Part shown: in pieces, positions 1-11,405 of the stretch | How positions within the stretch are numbered: position 1 is the first letter of the stretch | How the letters are laid out: each line of letters opens with the position of its first letter | Assembly: GCF_000801105.2 (NCBI RefSeq) | Contig: NC_079515.1 | Span: 7,006,001-7,070,000 of the forward strand | From: Raphanus sativus | Taxonomy: Eukaryota; Streptophyta; Magnoliopsida; Brassicales; Brassicaceae | Direction: 5' to 3' | DNA length: 64,000 nt | Notes under the pieces: model-generated | The model's database searches: none | What the model saw: only the letters and a program-made list of their open reading frames with translations | Told to the model about the DNA's origin: nothing | Translations under genes and position numbers: made by a program

Positions 1-505
1 ATACGACTATAACAATAAAAATAGTGGATTTTACCATCTCAAGAAATAATCTAATGGTTTGTACAACTTTATAATATTCAAAACACAACCCACGAATATC
101 TAAAATAAAAACTCATAAAAAAGCAAATCATTCCTAAATCAAATCCCTATAATTACGCAATAAGTCAAACGCTCTTTAAACACATCATAACATTAAAAAC
201 ACGAGATTTCCTTATAACCATACTAAAAAGCTATATAAAACCTTCCTCAGTGAAGTTTCTGTCCAAAGAAAATACAAACTTATAATAACACAAAGCCATG
301 GTTTCCCCTCCAGAATAAGAATCACCACCTTCTTTCCAAGACCTTTTGACCTAAGCTACTTCTCGGCTATCTTCTCAGTATGGTCGAAACCACACTGCCT
401 TAATGGAGATGTGTTTGAAGAATAAAAATTATGAAGCTCACTATATCGAGGGACTAAAGAAGTATTTCTACTTCAATAACACTATCCTTTGGATCACAGT
501 GGAGG

Positions 506-682
506 CAGTGGCGGAGCTAGCATTGTAGCATGTGGGTCATTGGACCCATGTGAATTTCTGTGGAAATTTTTTTTTACATGTAGCTTATTCAGAAAAATCT
601 GAAATTTTAGTTTATTGACACTGGTAAAATGCATGAATTATCAGTTTGACCCATATCAAAGCATTTTCTCCCTCCGCCACTG
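506..682. mobile_element. Non-autonomous hAT element (MITE), 177 bp
   Basis: The ends are inverted: CAGTGGCGGAG at the left, and the right end reads CAGTGGCGGAGGGAG on the other strand. An exact 8-bp direct repeat AGTGGAGG (498-505 and 683-690) flanks it. An 8-bp target duplication with CA-starting inverted repeats is typical of the hAT superfamily. There is no coding capacity. Confidence 0.88.
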
Positions 683-1471
683 AGTGGAGGTGATCCAATC
701 CTTTGGTTGTGTTCTTGTTGTGGAAATACTCCTTTATACCTTCAATGAAGTGAGCCTCAGGATTGTTATTACTACCGCGGGGTTAATATTTTTTTTTCTT
801 TACTGTAATTTGCCAAGGAATTGATGTAGTTTGTGAAGTGTTACTGAAACTGTGCAGTAGGTGTTTATAGAATTGTATATTATGTGTTCAGTGAGTTTTT
901 CTTGGTTAACCGTATCTCTCTTTGTGTGGCTAGAACAGGTTACATTGTGGTGAGTTTATGAGTTTCTTATTTTTTGTGTTCAAACGGCTTATCCCGAAAG
1001 TATACGATTATATGTTTGCTGTTTCTTTGAATTTGTTTAATCTTTTTTGTTAGTAGTTTTATGTGTGTTCAGTTAGTTTATTGTTTTGGTGTTTTTAGTG
1101 TGGGAAGAAGTTTATTTTAAAGTTCATTGCAGAGTTAATACAAATTTTTAAAATAGAAAAGGTTTAATTGTTTTTATTTTAAAATTCATTTTTTGTTTAG
1201 GCTGTAGTCTTCATTTTTGATGCTCAGAGAGTATAAAAATCCCCTCTTTAACATGAACGACGTTTATGAATGGCTGACCTTAAACTTTATTGATTTATAA
1301 AGTTAGAGACACTGCTTAATAAGTAAATACACGTTAATGCTCCCTTTATTATTTAAAGTTATAATAAATCTTACACCAGTAAGAAATAGTTTACAGAAAA
1401 TTAAAGAGACAGGCCAAAGTATGACTACATGTAATAGACAATTGAAATGAAACGAAACGTGAGGTTGAAGG
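683..1471. other. Non-coding, AT-rich; no gene seen
   Basis: This stretch and positions 1-505 contain no reading frame with recognisable protein features. It is T-rich on the plus strand and may include the 3' flank of the minus-strand gene tail that ends at 1472. Confidence 0.5.
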
Positions 1472-1899
1472 TTAGATGTCCTTGCGAGAATCACTCACGG
1501 GGCGTTTGCGTTTGTTCTTCTCGGCTGCAGAACCTGGCAGACTTGCTTCACCAACTCCCAGTGAAATCTTTTGCGTATCACCCATGTTGCTGGCAGATTC
1601 TGTTGCTTTTCCATATTCCATATCCATGACTGGAGGTGGTGTGCTACTCTAAGAAACTGTAGGACATGTGTTAGTTTATATCATCAATTTAGAAAACTGT
1701 GAATACATAGATTATCCTACACCTACCTGAGTGCCAAAATAAGAACTGAAGCTTCACTAATTGCTGAGAACGGAGTTATATTGTAGGGAGTCACACGTAG
1801 CTTGGAAACATATTCATTGCCAGTTAGCTCCTCAAGACATTTTGGTACCTCCATTTCCTCACCGCTACTCCGTTGAATTAGGTTGGAGGTTTGTGGGGT
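1472..1899 (-). CDS. Last two exons of an unrecognised nuclear-type protein (partial gene or remnant)
   Basis: Two open segments on the minus strand join in frame. Exon A is 1727-1899, with an AG acceptor before 1899 and a GTAGGT donor. Exon B is 1472-1646. Together they encode about 114 residues, including LEELTGNEYVSKLRV and a basic tail NKRKRPVSDSRKDI that looks like a nuclear localisation signal just before the stop. I do not recognise the family. No convincing upstream exons were found between 1900 and 2980, so this may be a truncated relic. A second acceptor 2 bp away would give a different open frame, so the exon B frame is not certain. Confidence 0.35.
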
Positions 1900-2980
1900 C
1901 TTAGAGTAAGAGAAACAATTATATACAAAATAAAGAAGAATTGTGAAAGGAAAACGTACATCCTCAAGAACCTGACTTGCTGACTCTTTCTTAGTTATTT
2001 AGTTTTGTTATCTCTCTGTCAAAGACCACAAAATTGGTTTCTGCTTAATTATCCTTTTTTTTGAATTTTGAATAAAACTTTGGATAATTAAGATAATTTT
2101 AAATATTTCAGATTTTTTTTTTGTAATTCTGTTTTTGATATTTTAATTTAAAAGTAATAATTAAAAATTATACGATTATCTTTATACGTATATAAACACT
2201 ACAGAAACTTGGGTACCCATACGATTTTCGGTTCAGTTTTGATTTTCTAATTTTTCGGTTCGGTTGTAGATAAAGAATAGTTAAGATCAGAATAATATTT
2301 ATGATTTGTATTTTTGTAATTTGCTACCATAAATTTCTCTAATATACTGAATTTAAAAATAATTGTTTTTACTATGTTTGCATATCTTGATTTAAAAATA
2401 TGTGTGCACAACACGGTATAATATATATTATATACAAATCAAAAATCACAAATGTTAATTTTTTAAAAAAAAGTAAACCAATTGTTTACAAAATTTTGAT
2501 TGTAAGTCTTTTATCAGTTTTAGTAATTTACAGTTGTTTTAAAAAATTCAAGATATGATATATAAGAAAAAAAATATAATTTAAAGTTTTTAACAGTATA
2601 TATTAAACTAAAATGATGGAGAATACAAAAATTTATACAAATTTTTATTATTCAAAATCATTAATTATCATATTAGGTAATTCCGTAGTTTTTATTTAAG
2701 AAAATAATAAAAAATATATTTATTTATTAATTATTAATTTAATAAATAATATAATATATATTTAGATGTACCAACTTCTTTTTTAAGGATTCTGAAAAAT
2801 CAACTGATGATACATGGCTACACTCAAAAGTTGTAATATCCAATTAATTAATGTACAGGGATGGAAAAGTAAATATAAGAAACAGAGAAAAACATATGTT
2901 ATCACACCAGATAGTAAATGGAATTTCGATAGGTTTATTCTTTTATTGCCACCTTGTAGGTGAATGAAAGATACAAAGAA
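1900..2980. other. AT-rich intergenic sequence; nothing recognised
   Basis: Mostly A/T-rich with poly-T runs and no credible coding sequence. Positions 2900-2980 are the 3' flank of the minus-strand PMEI gene. Confidence 0.6.
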
Positions 2981-3544
2981 TCAAGAACTTAAAAAGCTGG
3001 AGAAAACTGAATCAACGGTACACATTCTTCCATACAGCAAATTGCGTTGTGGAACATAAGCAGGCACATTTCGCCGTCCTTTAAGACCAGCTTCACAAGA
3101 AGATAAACTATCAAAGGATTTAGAAGCTGCTTGAGATGCTAGCTTGTACGATTTAGAGGTTGCAAACGTTTGAGCTCCCTCGATCGCTTTAATAGCTGAC
3201 TCATAACCTGTCACACAGGTAGTATATGGGGCCTTGAGCGTCGGATCACTTGTGGTTCTCACTAAGCCTTTCATCGTCGCAAGATTCTTATAGGCAAACA
3301 ACTGCGTCTTTTGGAGGACCAAGTCGACAAGACCACTTATGTCGAGAGTGAAAGTTTCTGGATCAGGGGCTAGCCAACCGGCGCAGAAATGGTCGTAGAT
3401 TGGCGGTTTTGCGCAGAGTTGGGCAAGCACTCCTATTGTGACTTTGTCACTAGGAGAAAAAGATGAAGACAAAGGGGTGATTGATAGAAAAACGAGAAGG
3501 GGAAAAACTGAAAATACGTTTCTTGTGATGCAAGAAAAAGCCAT
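2981..3544 (-). CDS. Pectin methylesterase / invertase inhibitor (PMEI) family protein, copy 1
   Basis: A single-exon secreted protein of 187 residues. The start at 3544 gives MAFSCITRNVF and a hydrophobic signal peptide ending near LSSSFS; the longer upstream frame is not used because copy 2 also begins MAFSC. The PMEI four-helix domain follows, with the four family cysteines: a pair in LCAKPPIYDHFC, one in TTCVTGYE and one in LSSCEAGL, expected to form two disulphides. PMEIs block pectin methylesterase in the cell wall in a 1:1 complex; some relatives inhibit invertase instead, and sequence alone does not decide. A TATA-like box lies at about 3591-3600. It is a tandem paralogue of the gene at 12244. 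Position matches the PMEI genes near At3g17220-At3g17230. Confidence 0.88.
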   Translation of the reverse strand: MAFSCITRNVFSVFPLLVFLSITPLSSSFSPSDKVTIGVLAQLCAKPPIYDHFCAGWLAPDPETFTLDISGLVDLVLQKTQLFAYKNLATMKGLVRTTSDPTLKAPYTTCVTGYESAIKAIEGAQTFATSKSYKLASQAASKSFDSLSSCEAGLKGRRNVPAYVPQRNLLYGRMCTVDSVFSSFLSS

Positions 3545-4137
3545 TGCCTTGAATTGATAAGAATATATTATTTCTGTAGATCTGGGGATTGTATATATAA
3601 GAGATAATCTCTTTCTATTAAGCAAATAGAAACGTCCAGATTAGTAAGAAAACAATCGCATGAAAACTAAATTCATTGACTTTTATATGTTTAACTTTAT
3701 ATTTAGGACTTCTCTAGAGTCGTAACGAAAATTAGTAAAAACGCATCTAAATAATAAATTGATTACGAATTAATACATCTTAAATTTCGATAACGGGAAG
3801 GATATCTTTGTCTATAATTGCTGTATCAGTTATATTACCATTAAGTGTATTTTTGTAGTTATGTTGATTTATAATTACAAATCAATTTGATACGAAGTAA
3901 CACCTATTTGGCAGGTTCAATCTTGGTGAAGTAAATGAAATATTGACCCGATTATGTTGTTTTCTTTTATTGGCCACCAAACTTGATGAATCACATTTGG
4001 TCATCTGAAAATTATTACTATAGTCAGATGTTTATAAGAGTATAAGAGTAGGTATTATTACTATGGTTTTGCAACTAGATGAGATCCGGTAAGTGAAAGA
4101 AATTTCCTAGATATTATTTGCAAAGTGATTTTACACA

Positions 4138-5667
4138 TCTATCTTATTAAAGGTGAAGTACAAATTCGGTGCGTTTGGATACTTGGATAAGATTAATAAA
4201 AAAATTTGGTGTGTTTGGTTATAGCTATAAAAAATGGAGTGTTTGGAAACTTGAATAGTAGTATCTATTAATTGTGTTTCCATATTTCACTTAGTTTAAC
4301 AATTAAATTAATTATATTACCTTAATAATAAATTACATCATTAATTATATTACCATAATAATAATAGTGCATATTTTTATTTATTAGTTAATCAATATTA
4401 ACTTTGTGCCAATTATAAAATCAAAAATGCTAAATAATTAGGTTTTACATATAATTAAACATTTGGTTTATTTTATTTTACTAAAATATTTTTATTTTAG
4501 TTACAATCGGTGGAAAATTACGTACCCAAAAACATAGTTCAAAAAATATGTTTTGTGAATAAAATAATAACTTAAATCAAAATACTTAAAATGTCCTACA
4601 TTTATTGTCACTTAATTTTCCACTCCATATAATTATTTTACTTGATAAAAAAAAACTCTTTCTATTTCAATTAATTTAGCAAACACGCATAAAACAATTT
4701 TTTTTATTAATTTATATAATCATTTAGACATGAACATTATCCGTCTATTTAGGTACATGTTGTTCTTTTCGGGTATCCTTTTTTTTTGGTAACCAAGTCC
4801 CGCTTGAATATTATAAACTTATGTGTGGATTTTGAGTTGGATCATTCTAGATCTGGATGAATTCGGTTCTGATGTATAGGAACCTAAAAATATCTAAATA
4901 ACCAATGTATCTAAAATGGGTTCGGATATTTGTAACAAAAATAACCATATAACCTGATTCGGTCCAGATCTTTTGAGTATCGTTAGTTACCAGATCTTTT
5001 GAATATCGATGTATAAAAATATATTTCACGGGCCAATTTAACAAAATATTAATTGGTTCAGTTGAAATAAATATATTTTAAAAAATTATATGAACTGAAA
5101 AAATCACTATAAGAGTACTTACATTTGGATTCAAATCATTTTTTTAATAACAAACTACACAAATATGTTGATTTGTATACAAATTTAAATTACAATGTAA
5201 ATATTTGATTGAACACAATTAATACAGAAATATGTCACATTGTTTAAACAAAATATCAAAGTAAACAGTTGCGTTCTAAAATCATTTATTTTAACAACAA
5301 GCCAAATAAATATGTTGATTGGAGAGGGAATAAAATAAAGCCAGAGAAATACATAGTTTACCAGAGACACTCTATATGTCAAATTTATTATAAAATTTTT
5401 TTTACTAAGATAAATACATTCACTAATTACAAACAAATAATATATTTCATAAAAGTAAAAAATAATATCCGCGCTTCGATATGTTGATTGGAGAGGGAAT
5501 AAACAAAGTCAGAGAAACACATAATTTACCAGAGACACTATGTGTGTCAAATTTATTATAAAGAAAATTTTACTAAAATAAATATGTTCAATAATTACAA
5601 ACAAATAATATATTTCATAAAAGTAAAAAATAATACCCGCGCTTTCGAAGCGCGGGTCAAAATCTAG
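4138..5667 (+). mobile_element. Helitron, non-autonomous, copy 1 (1530 bp)
   Basis: It begins TCTATCTTATTAAAGG directly after a host A. It ends with a 21-bp GC-rich palindrome (5636-5656), then TCAAAATCTAG, then a host T. These are the Helitron signatures: 5' TC, a 3' hairpin followed by CTAG, and insertion between A and T without target duplication. There is no Rep/helicase gene. A nearly identical copy in opposite orientation lies at 45768-47181. The last 340 bp are two tandem copies (about 169 bp each, 5310-5478 and 5479-5648) of the 3' terminal region; the inner one has only a half hairpin. Confidence 0.9.
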
Positions 5668-6227
5668 TTTTACTTATGTCTTATGTACATTCACTTTTTT
5701 TTTATGAATGTTAAATTTATTCAATTCAAAAAGTTTTTTTTACAAAGAATGCATTATGTTAATTTTGCCTAAATAAGACATGGACAAAATATATAAATAA
5801 ATAAATATGATATGATATACTAAAAATGATGATATAGATTATGTCTAAATAAGACATTGACAATTACATTTAATATTAATTTTTAATTTAGAGATTTTCT
5901 TAAAAATATGTCAATATCTCATTACAAAAAAAAAATAAGAGACAAACCAAACTAATCCAAAGAACAATTTAGAAAAAAACGCACACGACAGATTTGATCT
6001 TTAAATCATATAAATCATTTAAACTGAGAAACACTACGTCATCTCAAAAACCTCTACCACTCTTCAAGTCGAAAACTATGTCGTTATAATTAACTGAGCT
6101 TGATTCAAATTACATGAAAAAAACAGAGTGACATAGTGTAGTGGTCCTTACTGGATCTAAACCGAATTTGGGACATAGGAGCACATAAGTGGGTAGTAAC
6201 AACTTTCCTCTTGCTCCACTTATTCTT
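5668..6227. other. AT-rich intergenic; nothing recognised
   Basis: No coding or structured element recognised. The right end carries the left copy of the SINE target duplication (6213-6227). Confidence 0.55.
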
Positions 6228-6467
6228 TTTTTTTTTTTTGTTTAACCTGGGGTATCCCAGGCCCAGAAGGCCCAGACTAATCCCCAAGGGGAAGGAATGC
6301 CCACGGATAGACGCCCCTCCCAGTTTTTCAAATGGGCCGAAAGCATGGCCCATATCCGTGTGGATGACAAGAGCGTTGTAAGGTAGTTCCCTCCGGCGTG
6401 GATCGAACCCCCTACCTGGATGCAGGCGGGGACCCGTCCTAACCATTGGGCTACAACGTCTTGTCAA
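6228..6467 (-). mobile_element. tRNA-derived SINE, about 240 bp, full length
   Basis: On the minus strand the 5' end carries an RNA polymerase III box A (TAGCCCAATGGTTAGGA) and box B (GGTTCGATCC), as in a tRNA. A unique body and a 3' tail GGTTAAAC followed by about 14 A follow. An exact 15-bp target duplication GCTCCACTTATTCTT flanks it (6213-6227 and 6468-6482). The intact promoter, exact duplication and long A tail suggest a recent insertion. The exact Brassicaceae SINE family cannot be named without a library. Confidence 0.92.
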
Positions 6468-6613
6468 GCTCCACTTATTCTTGTAGTGTCCAATGTCCAT
6501 CTTCTCCAAATATGCAAGCTGCGTTGCATCATTAATACGTTTCCACTTTCCATATAAGTCAACGTATCATATTACCATATGGGCCTTCTGCCACTTCTTA
6601 ATTATTTATTAAA

Positions 6614-7480
6614 ACTAGATATTTTCCTGCACCATTTGGTATAGAAATAAAAAATTTCAAATTTAAAATTTATTTTAAACAATTTTTTTGTTAGTTTTTG
6701 ATTTTCTTATTTACTTACAATACACAATATTAATTTAATCATATGGAAAAATTTAAGATTAAATAAATATTTATATTAAATGTATATTTAGTCATATATG
6801 TATATATGTAAAATTACAATTATGAAAATATTCCTTTATGTATATCTTTTGGTTAAAATATATTAAATCAAATTCTATAAATTTAGAAGAAATATTTGTT
6901 AGGTATTTAATTATCAAAACATAAAACTAAATAATATTTCTAAAATTTATGGATATTAAAAATATACTAATAGTATTGGGATTAGAAAATTATATTTTAA
7001 AACTGTATGATTTTGAAGATCTTTTTTACTAAAAATAATCATATAATTATAAAATTGTATTAAAGTTTGAAAATTTTAGAATAATATTATATTTCTAATT
7101 ATACTATTATATTATGTATTGCTATATTAATGATGATCTATATGAGTTATTATCATATTCTAAAAACTTACCAAAAATACAAATCAACATGGAAATGTCC
7201 ATGTTATAATTTGAAAAAATATATTATTTTTTAAATGCATAGTATTTTGAAGAATTTTTTAATAATAAAAAATATATACTTATAAAACATAGCTAAATAA
7301 TATTAGTTATTATTGTATTTTTATTTTTATATAATTTATTGTTATTATATAATGATCTATAATTATTACCATATTTTAAAAACTTAACTAGAATATAAAT
7401 CAACAATAAACGTAAATTTTCATGTCATAATTTGTAAGTCATGTCATTAATTTTAGTGTGTCATGTCATTATTTTTATTT
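6614..7480 (-). repeat. Diverged AT-rich element, possible old Helitron; related copy at about 9330-10330
   Basis: The left edge reads CTAGATATTTTCCTGCACC, which on the minus strand ends ...AAATATCTAG next to a T, like a Helitron 3' end. The right part (7130-7470) shares ordered blocks with 10120-10310, including phrases such as ATCAACA...TGTCATAATTT and CATGTCATTAATTTTAGT. No clear 5' end could be fixed. Confidence 0.4.
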
Positions 7481-7579
7481 CAAATAACAATCGCTCTCTC
7501 ATCTCTTTCTTCTGGTTACTAATTTTCGTTTTAATCGTTGGAGTTCATCAAATGTCATTTCTCTTTTACTCTGATTTTC

Positions 7580-7598
7580 TTTTTTTTTTGTAAACTAA
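7580..7598 (-). mobile_element. Poly(A)-tail micro-insertion, 19 bp
   Basis: The minus strand reads TTAGTTTAC followed by a run of A. It is flanked by a perfect 17-bp direct repeat (7563-7579 and 7599-7615). Only the last nucleotides of a retroposon tail are present. Confidence 0.75.
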
Positions 7599-8003
7599 CT
7601 TTTACTCTGATTTTCAACATCAATTTTTTTTGTATTTCTCTCTTAGTGCTATCACACACCATTTTCCATATATCTTCCTATCATATCATTTGGCGTCCAA
7701 AGAATTTACTTCCCAGTTTTCAATACATCCTTACAACTTCTCGCTTTGTCCGGCTTGTTTCTCGAGTTGTTCACCCTTCGTTTCCAATTATGTTCACACC
7801 ATCAACCTTACAAACTGTCACTTTTTTTTATGTCTGAAACTCTTGACAGACGGCCTGCTTTCTCATGCTCATCCTACTTGTGAACATCTAATGATAAACC
7901 TCTGTTGCAGGTTATAATTATTGATCAAAAACAATTGCAAAAGAATACTTAGAACACAACTTCAAGCAAATTTCTCTGCCTTTTCTTTTTGACTTTTTCA
8001 TTT

Positions 8004-8021
8004 TTTTTTTTTTGATAAAAT
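8004..8021 (-). mobile_element. Poly(A)-tail micro-insertion, 18 bp
   Basis: The minus strand reads ATTTTATC plus A run, between perfect 12-bp repeats ACTTTTTCATTT (7992-8003 and 8022-8033). Its tail matches that of the micro-insertion at 44803. Confidence 0.7.
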
Positions 8022-8374
8022 ACTTTTTCATTTATATAAGAAGCAAATTGGAACTAATAGTTCCTACAAACAAGGAATCAAAGTTTACACATGGAACTGA
8101 GAAAAACGTGAAGATAAAACGTGAGATATGAATTGCTTGATCCTAAAGTTTAGGAAACAAACCACGTCCTGATTATGTGCTGAAACAAAGAAATTAACAA
8201 CTAAAACATTGGCTCAATCAAACCGGTTACTCTTGGTAATTTCGGTTTGTTTACCCAGTTTGATCGCTGGTATAGCACTGAACCATTTGGTGACTCATCA
8301 TCCAAACTCAGAAAACCGTCAAAATCAGTTATATATGCATGCAGGATACGAAAAGAAGAGAACACACAACACTT

Positions 8375-8387
8375 TTTTTTTGTAAAA
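8375..8387 (-). mobile_element. Poly(A)-tail micro-insertion, 13 bp
   Basis: The minus strand reads TTTTAC plus A run, between perfect 19-bp direct repeats (8356-8374 and 8388-8406). Confidence 0.72.
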
Positions 8388-8483
8388 AAGAGAACACACA
8401 ACACTTATTGACATACAAGTACGAAGCAACAGATAGAAGTCTTTATTAATCAAAACTTTTATTAGTTGGGATTTCATATGATA

Positions 8484-8741
8484 TCAAAGATTATTTTCAT
8501 ACCCTGATATACAAAGGGTGTACAACTTCTGATGTTTAGCTTCTAGAGCTGCCTCTCCTCTAGGGCTTTGGAATGAGTTCATCGGGTTATATAGAAGGGG
8601 TGATTTTGTTGACGATTTGTAGCTTTTGAGAAAATTATAAATTGTTTGCACTAATTGCTGATGTGGATAGTTGTGGTGATTAACAGCATTATAAGCTTGT
8701 GATAAAAGAAAGAAAAATAGCATTATAAGCTTCATAGTCAT
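8484..8741 (-). CDS. Small hypothetical secreted peptide
   Basis: An 85-residue frame that starts MTMKLIMLFFFLLSQA, a plausible signal peptide, followed by a hydrophilic His/Ser/Lys-rich region ending ISGYENNL. No known peptide-hormone motif (CLE, CEP, PSK, RALF) is evident. A GTATGA near the 3' end could be a splice donor, so the true C-terminus may lie elsewhere. It could be a chance frame. Confidence 0.25.
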   Translation of the reverse strand: MTMKLIMLFFFLLSQAYNAVNHHNYPHQQLVQTIYNFLKSYKSSTKSPLLYNPMNSFQSPRGEAALEAKHQKLYTLCISGYENNL

Positions 8742-9034
8742 AACGGCGAGAAGGGGAATGGTTGAACGGAAGGAAGAGGGAGAATCGGGAGTTGGGGACT
8801 ATGACGATAGGTTTCACTGGTATAAACCTGGTGTCAGACTTCGGCCTAGCTTGTGTGTTTTGTTGACAGCAAAATGGTTGTTTGGTATTGGGCTTAAACA
8901 TATGATTCGGTTCAGCTGAGAAATACGTAGCCCAACAAAAGAAAAGATGTTTTCTGATTGGTTGATTTTTTAAGCATAGGTGGCATGATTCCCATTGAGT
9001 ATATTTGACTTTTAGAATTGGTAGATATTTAATA

Positions 9035-9301
9035 CTCCCTCCGTTTCTTAAAGAGTGTCGTTGTGATATTTTTCACACAGATTAAGAAAATTGTTGAAAT
9101 GTATGTAAGTTATAATTAATTATACCTCTTTGACCAATAGTATTTTAGATAAATAAAATTATTTATAAAATCAATGTAGTTTGCAATTAATTTTCAACTG
9201 AAAGTTAGTATAATTTACATTGAAATTGAAATTGTAAAATGACACTCTTTGTGTAACAAGAAAATGAGTTCATAGTGACACTTATTATGAAACAGAGGGA
9301 G
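9035..9301. mobile_element. Stowaway-type Tc1/mariner MITE, 267 bp
   Basis: Terminal inverted repeats CTCCCTCCGTTTC and GAAACAGAGGGAG with a TA target duplication (9033-9034 and 9302-9303). CTCCCTCCG is the classic Stowaway end. Internally it is AT-rich with no gene. Confidence 0.92.
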
Positions 9302-9329
9302 TAGCTTTTTTTTTGCAATTTATAGTCAA

Positions 9330-10330
9330 CGTGTTTTCCTGCACTAATAAATTTTTAAAAATTTAAATTATATTTTTAAAAAATCTATAAAATCTATATA
9401 TTTTATTATTTTTGACAAATAATAATGAAAAATTCCTTTGGATAGTCTTTTTTAATTTATTTTTACAAAATAGCACTTAAAGATGAAAAATGACCAAAAG
9501 AGTTTTATCAAAGAGTAAAATATGTATTTATACCATTTGGGTTGACCAATCTAGACTTAGGTGTAAAGTTAAGAGGTGAGTTTTGAATATTATTTTCAAA
9601 TTTCAAAAAATTAAAAAAATATTAAAATTTTCAAAACAAAAAAGGGTTATTTTGATCATTTTTGTTTCAAAAACTTAAAAAGGATATTTGAGAGAATTAC
9701 CCAATAATAATATAAATTTGATTAAATTAATCATAAAATTGAGAATAAATTAATTTTTTTATTTTAAATTATATTTGAGAATATATATTTTTACATTTAA
9801 AATTGTAATCTTATATGTTTTTATCTATTTTTGGTTAAATATATTAAATAAACTTGTATAAAATTACTAAAAATATTCATAGAAAATTATATAGTTATCA
9901 AAAATTTAAAATAAAAATATTTATAAAATTTATAGATATCTAAAAGAAACTAATGATATTATGATTAAACATTTATAATCTTAAAAAAATTGAAAAATTT
10001 AGTAATAAAATGTGTATAATTATAGAAATAAAATCAAATAATATTTTGACTTTTTTGTTTGTCAGCAACATTAATATTCGAAATTTATAATGTAATATTT
10101 GAGTATATTTATTTTAGTGATGATTTATGAGTAATTATCATATTCTAAAAAGTTGCCAAAATATAAATCAACAAAATGTAATGTATGAGTTATTGTCATA
10201 TTCTACAAAGTTTACCAAAAATATATATCAACATTAAATGTAATTGTCCATGTCATATTTAATCATAAGCCATGTCATCAATTTTAGTAGCCATGTCACA
10301 TTTCCTTTATAAAAATGATTGTAGAAAGGA
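9330..10330 (-). repeat. AT-rich repeat related to 6614-7480
   Basis: It shares dispersed blocks with the 6614-7480 repeat, most clearly at 10120-10310, and begins with a similar TTTTCCTGCAC edge. Origin is likely an old Helitron or other non-autonomous element. No gene is seen. Confidence 0.35.
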
Positions 10331-10597
10331 CATGTGACAAATCACTTCTCAAATAATTCTAGGAGATTCCTTGGAGTTTATAGTCAATTTCTGGATTATA
10401 TATTGACTAGAAATCTATCAGAATTAAAGGGAAACTAATGTTTATATTCTCTGCAATCTTTGAATAATATTTTTTTTTTCTTTTGATGTATACATGTTAT
10501 TACTGTATATAATCAGACAAAGTTAAGAAGAATTCACCAAACAAGAAAAGTTAAAGCGAATATCTCTCAAAAAAAGTTTTTTAAAATTCTCTCTAAT

Positions 10598-10956
10598 ATG
10601 ATTATCACCATAAAAACTTCAGTCATGCTTGTTTTCACTACTTTTTTCATTATATCTTTTGTTGATTCACTTCATTGTCATCCTCCAACTGCGGCTACCA
10701 TTACTGCTGATTCTCCAGGTAATGATTTATAACTATAGGTACAATTTTATCATTTTTGATCAATATTCATATTGGTTCAATGATTTTGTTCATATAAATA
10801 GGTTATGGAATAAAGCTGGGGGAGACTGTAGTATGCTTCAGACTCACAAATTCATGTTATTCTGGTGGGTTTGCAGAATGCCATAAGATTTGTACGGATC
10901 GAGGTTATTATCAAAAGAAGTGTAGTCAGGATGAATGTTATTGTGAAATATTATAA
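10598..10956 (+). CDS. Defensin-like (DEFL) cysteine-rich secreted peptide, two exons
   Basis: Exon 1 is 10598-10718 and exon 2 is 10802-10956, with a GT..AG intron of 83 bp in phase 1; 91 residues in total. Exon 1 is a signal peptide (VMLVFTTFFIISFVDS) plus a short linker. Exon 2 holds the cysteine core: spacing C-x6-C-x7-C-x3-C-x9-C-x4-C-x-C, plus one cysteine near the mature N-terminus, eight in all. The CxxxC (CHKIC) and CxC (CYC) pairs are the cysteine-stabilised alpha-beta signature of plant defensin-like proteins. The exon layout (signal peptide in exon 1, cysteines in exon 2) is usual for this family. Such peptides act in defence or in pollen-pistil signalling; which applies here cannot be told. 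A promoter was not identified. Confidence 0.82.
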
Positions 10957-11405
10957 GTATGCTGCGTTGAAAGATAAAATAATTGACGCTTGTTTGAAAT
11001 AAACATCAATAGCTTTTATGCATTTTTACCAATAGATGATCAAGAACAAAATAAATAAATTTAATCAAATTGAAATAAATAATTTTTATCAAATTGAAAT
11101 TAGTTTGGTTATTATATATAACCAAAAGCTATTATTACTCATACAGTTTTGGAAAAAAAAAGCTGTTAAGACAGCAAGAAACATGAAAGACATGAAGATT
11201 GTTTGTTACATTAAACAACCTCCCAAGCCGCACCCTTTTGGCAGACGATAGATGATGTCCATTGAAACTTATCCCAAAAACAAAAATTTCCCTAAAAACA
11301 AAGATCCTTGTAACATTTTTCGTACTTTTCTTTGTTAACCTTGTCAACAAAGTACTGCTTAAGAACCAAATTTGGTTTTAAACTGAAAGATAATGAATAA
11401 TGAAG

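Noticed and set aside
4847..5044. Two almost identical 65-codon frames here and at 46392-46589
   Set aside because: Conserved only because both are inside copies of the same recent Helitron; no protein features.
6395..6465. A functional tRNA gene
   Set aside because: Box A and box B are present, but no acceptor stem or cloverleaf closes. The poly(A) tail and target duplications show a SINE.
6105..6509. A 134-codon minus-strand frame
   Set aside because: It is almost entirely the SINE (6228-6467) read as protein, with its target duplications at both ends.
7538..7917. Two overlapping plus-strand frames of 95-99 codons
   Set aside because: Low-complexity Phe/Leu-rich translation of T-rich DNA containing a micro-insertion; no start context or domain.
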